A stretch of 24,089 bases of DNA from a virus. Positions 12,862-19,441 of this stretch are shown here, piece after piece. The position numbers and the translations under genes are program-made. Each line of letters starts with the position of its first letter. The first letter of the stretch is position 1. The notes under the pieces are model-generated. The model did not search any database. It saw nothing but the letters and a program-made list of their open reading frames with translations, and was not told where the DNA came from. Where the stretch lies: the IMG/VR virus record IMGVR_UViG_3300022693_003915, positions 1-24,089 of that record; one strand, 5' to 3'.

Positions 12862-14941
12862 AATTTCTGAACTTCATCAAAGTAAAATCAGAAAAATTGT
12901 TTCACGTAGAACAAAGACAAGACATTTTGTTGATTTAAAATTCCCCAATACGATAGTAAGGGATTATGGCAAAGAAATTATCAAAGAAGTAAACCTAATT
13001 GATAATCTCATCAAAGAAATTCTCTTTCCTCACCTGGAAAAAATAACTAATACAAAAGATGAAAGATTGGATCGTGATATTGATTTCAAGAAATTAGCTG
13101 GTGTTGCTTTGGTTGCTTTTTTGATAAGAAAAATTAAATCAAGGTTTTTTGGTGAACGTCTTGAAGAAGACCAAGAACCAAGCCAAAGATTATTCACAGA
13201 ATCAATCAGAAGAATTTCAAGCAAATTTCTAAATCAAGCAAACTCATTTGGAGAAAAAAAGTTTGTAAATGAGTTCGAGAGGCAAACCGGAACCAAGCCT
13301 CTTGATAGACATTTGGATGTTGAGGAATTCATTAAGGATGCTACCCGGAAAAACATCTCTCTGATTAAAACGATTCCTCAAAGATACTTTTCCCAGGTTC
13401 AAACACTCATTGAAGAAGCCGTAAATCGTGGACAACTCACAGTTGCATTACAAAGAGAACTTCTTCAGATCAAAGAAACCACAAAGAACAGTGCGAGGTT
13501 GATTTCCAGAGATCAAATAGGGAAACTCGTAGCTGTCACAAATGAGGCCAGACAGAGGAATCTTTCGGTTACTCATTATATTTGGCGAACTTCAGAAGAT
13601 GGGAGAGTTCGAAGTTTTTCTAATTCGAAGGGATTTAGTGATCATGCGCGACTTAACGGTACATTAATTTCTTGGAGCCGACCCCCACAGACCGTTTTTA
13701 AGGGAAAAAGAAGTGGAGAACACAATCATGCCGGGATGGATATTCAATGTTTCCCAAAAGGAACAATGATAAAAACAGAGAAAGGGGAAAAACCTATTGA
13801 AAAAATAAAAATAGGCAATATCGTCCATTCTCATTGGGGGCTACAAAAAGTTATTGAAACTCACGTTAATCATTACAAGGGCAAGTTAATTGGAATTAAA
13901 TTTTTGCATAAGACAATATGGCTCACTCCAGGTCATAAACTCTTTATTAATGGGAAGGGATGGGTCTCCCCCGAATGTCTCAAGATCGGTGATAAAACCG
14001 TAAAACTTGAGAAATTTTTCACGTGTAACTTTTTCCACAAAGAATCGGCTAGGAATATAAAACACCCTCATCCCCATCTTATCAGTCAAGAGCAAATGTC
14101 TATCGGGGTTGATTTTACTCATGGCCCCCTGAACTTCAATTACAGTGTTAAGTTCGTTAAGCATAAAATCGGCTTGATAATCAACGCCATCTTTCCGGTC
14201 AGGTTTTTCAAAAACCCATTGAGGGTCATATTTAACACAAAGAATATCAAGCCAAGCGGCACATATAATTTCAGATTCAGGTATAATTCCGCCTTTCCCA
14301 TATCCACATCGAGGACCAGAGGAGGCGGGGAGACAGTTTTTTCTTCTTTCAGGATTTTTGATCCATTGAGTTGCAACAGCTTCACTCCCGTATCTTATTT
14401 TAATTCCATAATGAATGAGAACCCTTTTTATCATTCTACTTGTCATCCTGGTAACTTTAGTAATATCACGATAGGACCAAAATTTATCAATATATTTTTC
14501 AATCAGCCATTTTTCAAGTGGCGTGCCTACGGTTTTTTCAGCCTTCAAAAGATGATTCATAAAAAATCCTTTGTTCGCACAATCTACAGAACAATAGACA
14601 CCACACTTATTTTTAAATTGGCTCTTAATTGCTTTGAATTCTTTAGAACATGTTTTGCAATTAACTTTATAAGATCTTTTCCCCATAGATTCTGTTCCAA
14701 AATTATTAATAATGTTTTTAAAAGACATCTGCATTATGAAGTTGTTGGACTAGAAAGTCAAGAGTTCGACGGATACGTTTATAATTTTGGAGTAGATAAA
14801 AGTATGAGTTATTTTGCTGAAGGAATTCTTGTAGAAAATTGCCGTTGCGGGGCGCAGGCTGTTTTTGATGATATTACAGGTATTGAACATCCAGATACAA
14901 AAGCGGCCAGGAAGAAGTCAATTTCGCTTGGGTTAATATAA
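12854..14941 (+). CDS. MuF-like head protein interrupted by an intein
   Basis: 695 codons. The extein is residues 1-298 plus 663-695, giving a 331-residue MuF-type protein after splicing. MuF proteins act with the portal at the head vertex and are needed for capsid morphogenesis or DNA ejection. The MuF domain is seen at ~200-298 (HYIWRTSEDGRVRSF, then HARLNGTLISWSRPP) and ends at the conserved CRCG motif (663-666). The intein (residues 299-662) begins with Cys299 and ends at Asn662 before Cys663. Start ATG 12854 overlaps the preceding gene; GTGAAG precedes it. An antisense ORF (13886-14734) lies wholly inside the intein. Family call is secure. Confidence 0.85.
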   Translation: MPKISELHQSKIRKIVSRRTKTRHFVDLKFPNTIVRDYGKEIIKEVNLIDNLIKEILFPHLEKITNTKDERLDRDIDFKKLAGVALVAFLIRKIKSRFFGERLEEDQEPSQRLFTESIRRISSKFLNQANSFGEKKFVNEFERQTGTKPLDRHLDVEEFIKDATRKNISLIKTIPQRYFSQVQTLIEEAVNRGQLTVALQRELLQIKETTKNSARLISRDQIGKLVAVTNEARQRNLSVTHYIWRTSEDGRVRSFSNSKGFSDHARLNGTLISWSRPPQTVFKGKRSGEHNHAGMDIQCFPKGTMIKTEKGEKPIEKIKIGNIVHSHWGLQKVIETHVNHYKGKLIGIKFLHKTIWLTPGHKLFINGKGWVSPECLKIGDKTVKLEKFFTCNFFHKESARNIKHPHPHLISQEQMSIGVDFTHGPLNFNYSVKFVKHKIGLIINAIFPVRFFKNPLRVIFNTKNIKPSGTYNFRFRYNSAFPISTSRTRGGGETVFSSFRIFDPLSCNSFTPVSYFNSIMNENPFYHSTCHPGNFSNITIGPKFINIFFNQPFFKWRAYGFFSLQKMIHKKSFVRTIYRTIDTTLIFKLALNCFEFFRTCFAINFIRSFPHRFCSKIINNVFKRHLHYEVVGLESQEFDGYVYNFGVDKSMSYFAEGILVENCRCGAQAVFDDITGIEHPDTKAARKKSISLGLI
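13886..14734 (-). CDS. Homing-endonuclease-like ORF antisense inside the intein
   Basis: 282 codons on the strand opposite the intein, in exact codon register with it. An N-terminal zinc finger has Cys26, Cys29, Cys48 and Cys52 (CKTCSKEF, then YCSVDC). An HTH-like segment follows at ~86-110 (WSYRDITKVTRMTSRMIKRV). A PD-(D/E)XK-type core is seen as YQADF (D189) then VIEVQG (E200, Q202); Gln in place of Lys occurs in some members such as I-Ssp6803I. Predicted role: a site-specific endonuclease cutting intein-free MuF genes to spread the intein. Start uncertain: ATG 14734, 14728 or 14686; the last has GGAACA upstream and follows the candidate promoter. Its stop TAA is opposite sense Leu codon TTA at 13886-13888. 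Confidence 0.72.
   Translation of the reverse strand: MQMSFKNIINNFGTESMGKRSYKVNCKTCSKEFKAIKSQFKNKCGVYCSVDCANKGFFMNHLLKAEKTVGTPLEKWLIEKYIDKFWSYRDITKVTRMTSRMIKRVLIHYGIKIRYGSEAVATQWIKNPERRKNCLPASSGPRCGYGKGGIIPESEIICAAWLDILCVKYDPQWVFEKPDRKDGVDYQADFMLNELNTVIEVQGAMSKINPDRHLLLTDKMGMRVFYIPSRFFVEKVTREKFLKFYGFITDLETFGGDPSLPINKEFMTWSEPYCLMQKFNSN
14733..14761 (-). promoter_or_regulatory. Candidate antisense promoter for the endonuclease ORF
   Basis: On the minus strand: TTGACT (14761-14756), a 17-base spacer, then CATAAT (14738-14733). Both boxes differ by one base from consensus and the spacing is optimal. Transcription would start near 14726, upstream of ATG 14686 and close to ATG 14728. It lies within coding sequence for intein block F. 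Confidence 0.5.
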
Positions 14942-15151
14942 GGATGTCCGTGTCATCAAGAAATAGAATGAATATTTCCCGCTTCATATATAGTTCTGGC
15001 ATATAGTATTTCGTATATACCTAATCGGACTTCTGAAATAAAACAAAAGCTGAGACTTTTCAGATCTTTCTTTTTTACACCTATCATGGCACCCCTATTC
15101 TAGGAGTTTAGAATAAAAATTATCAATATCTTATTTATAATGAAATGCCAA

Positions 15152-15222
15152 TATTTATTTTGCTTTATGCTCAATAATCATCTACATGGGCAATGATTAT
15201 TGAGCATAGAGCAAAATAAATA
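15152..15222. repeat. Large inverted repeat, 30-base arms
   Basis: Arms 15152-15181 and 15193-15222 are complementary at 29 of 30 positions; the only exception can form a G-U pair. They flank an 11-base loop. This would be a very stable hairpin in RNA. It has no T-tract. It abuts the promoter at 15224. It may be a bidirectional RNA-end-forming structure, a protein site or a relic of an inserted element. Confidence 0.85.
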
Positions 15223-15223
15223 C

Positions 15224-15251
15224 TTGACATTATTTTATGAATTGATTTAAT
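15224..15251 (+). promoter_or_regulatory. Promoter giving a possible leaderless mRNA
   Basis: TTGACA (15224-15229), a 16-base spacer, then TTTAAT (15246-15251); alternatively TTAATT with 17. The start point would fall at about 15258-15259, on or next to ATG 15259. There is no SD before that ATG, fitting leaderless translation. Confidence 0.45.
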
Positions 15252-15258
15252 TAATCTA

Positions 15259-15747
15259 ATGGACATTAGAACACTATTCCAGAATAATAAAAAAAGTTGC
15301 ACCGTTAAAAGTCCGTGGGTGATTGAAGAAATTGCTAATGGATTAAAGGCACGGAGTGTAAAATTTAGAAATGGAATTTACGTAAAGAAAAACAAAAAAA
15401 TACCTGTCCAATATTTTGAGAATGATCGCATCTTTGGCCGAGGTGTTTTTGTTGATGATGGTATTTTGAAAGTCATGAAAATGTTTGATGAATTGAAGAA
15501 TATAACCCCCTTAACAATTGGCTACATTTTCGGGGACAACATATATTTAAATTACAATAAGGGGATTTTGAAACGCAGCGATAAAACAGGTGAGGAGAAC
15601 TTTTATTCTGAAGGGACACTTCAGAATGAACACATGGCTCATTATCTAGAATTAAGCTGTATCACAGATCCCACATATGAGAGAAAAGATACAGATCGGG
15701 TTGCCTTACACGGTTATAATCCCGAACTCGAAACGATTACGGATTGA
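15259..15747 (+). CDS. Hypothetical protein upstream of the patatin-like gene
   Basis: 162 residues, basic and soluble, with no membrane segment. It contains SVKFRNGIYVKKNKKIPVQY near residue 34, a PLTIGYIFGDNIYLNYNKG stretch near 84, and AHYLELSCITDPTYERKD near 126. It has no SD; a promoter ends just before its ATG. Its last 71 bases overlap the next ORF, which lies in the +1 frame and itself lacks an SD. The two could be separate coupled genes or parts of a frameshifted product. Function not recognised. Confidence 0.55.
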   Translation: MDIRTLFQNNKKSCTVKSPWVIEEIANGLKARSVKFRNGIYVKKNKKIPVQYFENDRIFGRGVFVDDGILKVMKMFDELKNITPLTIGYIFGDNIYLNYNKGILKRSDKTGEENFYSEGTLQNEHMAHYLELSCITDPTYERKDTDRVALHGYNPELETITD

Positions 15748-16828
15748 AGGCGATTTTTCAGGGACAGAATTATCGACTGAAATCATAAATCAAACTGGAC
15801 TCACTCATCCTAAAATGAGCTTAACGAGTCAAGACAAATCGGCTGAGATCATTTTTCAGTATGACCATAAAGTAGGTGTTTCATATACAATGGTCACAAG
15901 TGAGAAATGTTTGGTCGTTAAATCATACGATAAGCCCCCCATAAAAAAATCAATATCAGGACTACAATATTTTCGAGGAAAAAATGAAGAGGGAAGGGAA
16001 AAGTTTTTTCCTGTTCTGAAATTTTCTAGTTGTATTTCATTTGATCAATCCTACTTCCTCCGAACAATCGGCCAATTAAATATTCAAGAGAAGTTAGGAA
16101 ACCAATTTTCTTTGTTTTCAGGTGCAGGTTTTGGGGTTATTCAAGCATTTGCGGGTGCTTTAGATATGGATATATCTGAAGTTATGAAATGGTTTGTTAA
16201 TGATCTTAGAAATTCAATCCATAAATCAATTCTTAAAAAAACTACACAACTATTTATTAGTTTCATGATTGATTTTGATGGTGAAAGGCTTAATCCGAAA
16301 CCAATCAAAAAAGTAATCCGAAAGTTTTTTTCAAAAAATAATAGAGACTTACTTGTAAGAGATTGCAAGGGGGATGTCTTTATTATCCTTCAAGACATAT
16401 CAGGAAGAACAGCTACAGTTACCAAGGGGATAACACCAAATTTCCCTATTTATGAAGTCATATCAGCCTCAATTTTTGACCCTGTTTTTTTCAAAACAAG
16501 GGCTGATCAAATCAAAGGATTTGGCGTGATGGGTGGTGATGTTGCTAAAAATAATAATTCGTTTATCCGAAAAAACAATCCGTCTTTAAGCATCATCTCA
16601 GTTGGATCACCTGTCAGACTATTCGATAAAGGAAAAGATCTTATAAGCAGATCAGATCTTTCTTTGAAAATATCAGATAGAAAACATGAGACCGATTTGG
16701 TGGTTAAAATTAAAGACCCATACAAACGACATCAATGTAAGCCAATTGATGAGTGTTTTCAATTTGCGACTGACCGGGAGTCAATGGAATTGGCTTTTTT
16801 ATCAGGGGATATAGATGCTCGATTATGA
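15677..16828 (+). CDS. Patatin-like protein with apparently lost active site
   Basis: 383 residues from ATG 15677 (no SD; true start uncertain; the next in-frame ATG is 15815). A patatin-like alpha/beta pattern is visible: FSLFSGAGFGVIQAFAGALD at 144-163 occupies the place of the nucleophile elbow, FDGERLNPKPIKKVIRKFF at 200-218 the lid region, then VFIILQDISG, then VISASIFDPVFF, then GVMGGDVAKNN at 283-293, then NPSLSIISVGSP. In active patatin phospholipases these are GxSxG and DGG. Here Ser is Gly151 and the catalytic Asp is Met285, so hydrolysis is not expected. It may bind lipid or act as a structural or decoy protein. It sits between MuF and the protease beside membrane-protein genes. 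Confidence 0.5.
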   Translation: MREKIQIGLPYTVIIPNSKRLRIEGDFSGTELSTEIINQTGLTHPKMSLTSQDKSAEIIFQYDHKVGVSYTMVTSEKCLVVKSYDKPPIKKSISGLQYFRGKNEEGREKFFPVLKFSSCISFDQSYFLRTIGQLNIQEKLGNQFSLFSGAGFGVIQAFAGALDMDISEVMKWFVNDLRNSIHKSILKKTTQLFISFMIDFDGERLNPKPIKKVIRKFFSKNNRDLLVRDCKGDVFIILQDISGRTATVTKGITPNFPIYEVISASIFDPVFFKTRADQIKGFGVMGGDVAKNNNSFIRKNNPSLSIISVGSPVRLFDKGKDLISRSDLSLKISDRKHETDLVVKIKDPYKRHQCKPIDECFQFATDRESMELAFLSGDIDARL

Positions 16829-17513
16829 TTCTAAGCAGGATGAAAAAAAATTGTTTAGCCCACTAACAGGATCATGGAGTGGTAATTCGTTTTTAACGAA
16901 AATATGTAATTGGGTAATGCGTATAATCCGTTATACGATTATGAGATATGTATTGTCAATAGCATTTGTTGCTTTACTTGCATTTTTCTTTGGATATAAA
17001 TCGGAAGATAAAAAAACTGCTGAAGATATGGCAAATCAAACTGTAAATGGTAACCTGTTTGGAACATTGGCTGTCTTTATCAAGGATAAAAAGCCCAAAA
17101 TAAAAATCACAAATGATCATCCATTCTATCATTTAAAAATCATTAAAGAATGGGAAGAAGAGACTAAGATTAAATTCACTGAAATTTACCAATACATCAC
17201 TATTAAAAATGAGGACGGGGGAAAAGAAGATCTACTTGTAATGAAGGATCGGGCCAAAAAAATTGGAGAGGAGGTCCCTAAAAAATTAGAACTTAGTACA
17301 ACTTTTAGTTTTAGTGATGACGCAAAGGACATTTGCAAAAAACATTTTGGCAAGGTCCCTACAAATTATCAAAGATCATTTTATAAAAAATGGCGCCATT
17401 GGAGAATTAATAAGATTAAAGATGAACTCACACAAGAAAATGATGATGGTGAAAAATACTTCCGGTGTGTAATTGATTCTCAAATAATTAAAGAGATGAT
17501 GCCTGATGAATAA
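16815..17513 (+). CDS. Membrane-anchored protein, unknown function
   Basis: 232 residues. ATG 16815 has AGGGGA at 16804-16809 and overlaps the end of the patatin-like gene by 14 bases. One membrane helix lies at about 42-60 (IMRYVLSIAFVALLAFFFGY), preceded by basic residues. This suggests a cytoplasmic N-terminus and an external or periplasmic C-terminal domain of about 170 residues. That domain is Lys/Glu-rich with no recognised fold. It overlaps the next gene by eight bases. Virion-associated or host-membrane location cannot be decided. Confidence 0.6.
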   Translation: MLDYDSKQDEKKLFSPLTGSWSGNSFLTKICNWVMRIIRYTIMRYVLSIAFVALLAFFFGYKSEDKKTAEDMANQTVNGNLFGTLAVFIKDKKPKIKITNDHPFYHLKIIKEWEEETKIKFTEIYQYITIKNEDGGKEDLLVMKDRAKKIGEEVPKKLELSTTFSFSDDAKDICKKHFGKVPTNYQRSFYKKWRHWRINKIKDELTQENDDGEKYFRCVIDSQIIKEMMPDE

Positions 17514-17976
17514 GGCTGATGAGTTCCTGGTATGGATCAATGTTTTTTTATCGTCAACAGCAGATAGGATCACCCCAAATATTATTTTATTGGTGACGAT
17601 GGCTAATGGTTTCGGATTCGGATTTTTGACAACAGGGTATCTTGGATCGGATTCGATGGGAGTGTTCAGTTTTTTATTTTGGTTTTTTATTTGGCAATTT
17701 GTTTTGACCTGTTTTTTGACAAGCAGGCATATTAATTTGGACACTGGATATCTTGTGAAATTTTTCTTGGTGGCGGTCATCGGTTATTATTTACAGTGGC
17801 AAATTTTTGGATACTATGTTGTGAGTTATGAGCCTTCGATGATGAGGTATATCCAACCTGCTTTTGATAGCCATTCAGGAAATTTTATCTTTATATTGTT
17901 TGTTATCATGGGGATCAATCACTGTTTTTCTGGTAATAAAACTAAAGCTGAAAACAGAATAGACATGACAGTATAA
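17506..17976 (+). CDS. Multi-pass membrane protein
   Basis: 156 residues with about four hydrophobic segments (24-45, 52-72, 84-103, 126-142), rich in Phe, Ile and Gly. ATG 17506 overlaps the preceding stop region; an AGAG lies upstream. The stop overlaps the next ATG (TAATG at 17974-17978). The second of three consecutive membrane-protein genes here. It could be holin-like, but holins are usually smaller and no lysin is adjacent. Confidence 0.6.
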   Translation: MNKADEFLVWINVFLSSTADRITPNIILLVTMANGFGFGFLTTGYLGSDSMGVFSFLFWFFIWQFVLTCFLTSRHINLDTGYLVKFFLVAVIGYYLQWQIFGYYVVSYEPSMMRYIQPAFDSHSGNFIFILFVIMGINHCFSGNKTKAENRIDMTV

Positions 17977-18278
17977 TGATTAAATTAGCGTTAATTATTT
18001 ATTATTTCAATATTTTAGCAGCAACGGGGATTGTTTATTTTTTGCTTGCGATCATATACCAAAGGTCAAAAAGAACAATTATAAATACAGCGGAAAGACC
18101 TTATAAACCAAACAATGAAATGGTAAAATTTGTTTTTAAGATAGCGCTTGTGGCGATACTTTTTTTTGTAGCTAGAGAATTCGGATTCGATAAATATGTA
18201 GAAATTGGATGGGATTGGGGGGTCCAATTTTTTACTTGGACGTTAGCTTTAATAGGGGGATGGTATCATGGCGAATAG
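17976..18278 (+). CDS. Small membrane protein
   Basis: 100 residues with about three hydrophobic segments (4-26, 49-65, 80-96) and a basic loop (YQRSKRTIINTAERPYKP). Its ATG overlaps the preceding stop, and its 3' end overlaps the start of the protease gene by 11 bases. All genes from 16815 to 18268 are thus coupled. Topology with three helices and 100 residues fits a holin-like or membrane accessory protein, but no family is certain. Confidence 0.55.
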   Translation: MIKLALIIYYFNILAATGIVYFLLAIIYQRSKRTIINTAERPYKPNNEMVKFVFKIALVAILFFVAREFGFDKYVEIGWDWGVQFFTWTLALIGGWYHGE

Positions 18279-19431
18279 ATTTGATATTTCCACAACTAAG
18301 AAATGGAGCTTTGACAAAAGAGGCAGACTTATAGTTGAAGCTACGCCGACAAGATCCGGGGTTTTTAAATATATAGATGAATTTGGTAAGACAGTAAGAG
18401 AACTCAGGCATCCAGACGAAGTATTCTCTCAAGAAACATTGGATTCCCTTAATATTATTCCATATACAACACAAGAGAATCACATTTCATTGATGACCCC
18501 TGAAAATATAAGGGAGAGAACATATGGCACTACAATGTCAGGAGCAAAAAGAGTTGATAATCATGCCGAGATAAAATTAAAAATAAATGATGGAAAAGAA
18601 ATAGAAGCTATCATGTCCGGGAAAAGTCTTGAACTTTCTAATGGATATACATGTGATGTGATTGCTGGACCCGGAACATTTGAAGGTGAGAAATATGACG
18701 CAAGACAGACCAATATTGTCTACGATCATGTAGCAAGAGTAGAAAAAGCACGAGGCGGAGAAAGTTGCCGCATTCGCCTTGATTCACAAAGTGCTATAAG
18801 TGGTATCGGCGCCGAGAGATTAGACTCTGGCAATCTCAAACAGTCAACAGGAGAAATAATGGCTGACCCAATTAAGGAAATTCTTGTAGAACGAGAATTT
18901 CAGAAACGAGAGTCTGGAGATGATTTTAGGCTCGATTCGTTTTCTATAACAATCGATAAATCTCAAAAAGGTGATATCGATAGATTAAAAAACCGTGATG
19001 AAGAAATGTTTTCAGAAATTCAACGACTGAATACGGAACTAACAAAAAAAACTGTAAAAATGGATTTTTTGGAGACGGAAAACAAAAAACTATCTGGAAC
19101 TGTTAAAGGTTCTATATCGAAAGAAAAATTCGAGCAGGAAATTGAAAAGAGGACGAACCTGCATAGTTTAGCTAAAAATCTTGGAATTAAAGATTATAAA
19201 GGTATTTCTATTTCTGATTTAAATAAAAAGACTATTGAGGCTTCAGGGGTTTTTACTGAGTTAAAAATGGATAACGCAGAATGGGTTAACTTTGCAATTG
19301 AGCATTTGCAGACAAAGCATGCTCGGAATGTTATGAAATCAAGAAAAAATCTGGAAAGTTCAGTTTCTTTCAAATTTGACAACTCTGAAGATGACCTTGC
19401 CGGGGAATCTGAACTAGAAATGGCATCATAA
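18268..19431 (+). CDS. DUF2213-type prohead protease fused to scaffold
   Basis: 387 residues. Residues 1-~185 match the DUF2213 pattern of phage prohead proteases: TPTRSGVFKYIDEFGKTVRE, then RHPDEVFSQETLDSL, then GKSLELSNGYTCDV, then YDARQTNIVYDHVARVEKA. From residue ~198 it is a charged, helical, coiled-coil-rich tail (DRLKNRDEEMFSEIQRLN) typical of scaffolding. The protease would cleave scaffold and capsid proteins during head maturation. An internal ATG 18859 with a strong SD suggests that the tail is also made alone. A strong AGGGGGA precedes ATG 18268. It is followed by decoration and capsid genes, as usual in this head-gene order. Confidence 0.75.
   Translation: MANRFDISTTKKWSFDKRGRLIVEATPTRSGVFKYIDEFGKTVRELRHPDEVFSQETLDSLNIIPYTTQENHISLMTPENIRERTYGTTMSGAKRVDNHAEIKLKINDGKEIEAIMSGKSLELSNGYTCDVIAGPGTFEGEKYDARQTNIVYDHVARVEKARGGESCRIRLDSQSAISGIGAERLDSGNLKQSTGEIMADPIKEILVEREFQKRESGDDFRLDSFSITIDKSQKGDIDRLKNRDEEMFSEIQRLNTELTKKTVKMDFLETENKKLSGTVKGSISKEKFEQEIEKRTNLHSLAKNLGIKDYKGISISDLNKKTIEASGVFTELKMDNAEWVNFAIEHLQTKHARNVMKSRKNLESSVSFKFDNSEDDLAGESELEMAS
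18859..19431 (+). CDS. Nested in-frame scaffold protein (internal start)
   Basis: ATG 18859 is codon 198 of the protease gene, in the same frame. AGGAG (18849-18853) lies five bases before it, better placed than most SDs in this window. The product would be 190 residues, the helical tail only. This mirrors lambda C/Nu3, where the scaffold is encoded within the protease gene. Independent initiation is predicted, not shown. Confidence 0.55.
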   Translation: MADPIKEILVEREFQKRESGDDFRLDSFSITIDKSQKGDIDRLKNRDEEMFSEIQRLNTELTKKTVKMDFLETENKKLSGTVKGSISKEKFEQEIEKRTNLHSLAKNLGIKDYKGISISDLNKKTIEASGVFTELKMDNAEWVNFAIEHLQTKHARNVMKSRKNLESSVSFKFDNSEDDLAGESELEMAS

Positions 19432-19441
19432 GGAGGAAAAA

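Larger units (their letters stand above)
13748..14839 (+). other. Intein in MuF (protein splicing element)
   Basis: 364 residues, 299-662 of the MuF precursor. Block A starts at Cys299 (CFPKGTMIKTEKGEKPI). Block B shows TPGH at 358-361 with the Thr-x-x-His signature. Block F reads VYNFGVDKSMSYFAEG, and block G ends VEN before extein Cys663. The penultimate His common in inteins is replaced by Glu, a known tolerated variant. Splicing should excise the intein and join MuF at Gln298-Cys663. Between blocks B and F, the sense-strand sequence has no LAGLIDADG or HNH motif. Instead, the complementary strand encodes an endonuclease-like ORF. Insertion at a conserved motif is typical of inteins. Confidence 0.88.
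14942..15258. other. Intergenic region after MuF
   Basis: 317 bases without a credible gene. It contains a small dyad, ATTCTA-GGAGTT-TAGAAT (15097-15114), a large inverted repeat (15152-15222) and a promoter (15224-15251). It separates the intein-bearing MuF gene from the patatin/membrane cassette. No clear terminator was seen after MuF apart from the large inverted repeat, which lacks a T-tract. Confidence 0.7.

Noticed and set aside
14140-14385. Another minus-strand ORF (81 codons) in the intein
   Set aside because: It is in a different frame from the endonuclease ORF and has no motifs. It is best seen as a by-product of the same compositional constraint.
14944-15006. 20-codon ORF starting MSVSSRNRMN just after MuF
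   Set aside because: The ATG lies two bases after the MuF stop with no spaced SD and no recognisable content.
15152-15222. Rho-independent terminator or IS end
   Set aside because: The hairpin has no T-tract in either direction, and there is no transposase or target duplication nearby, so it is listed only as an inverted repeat.
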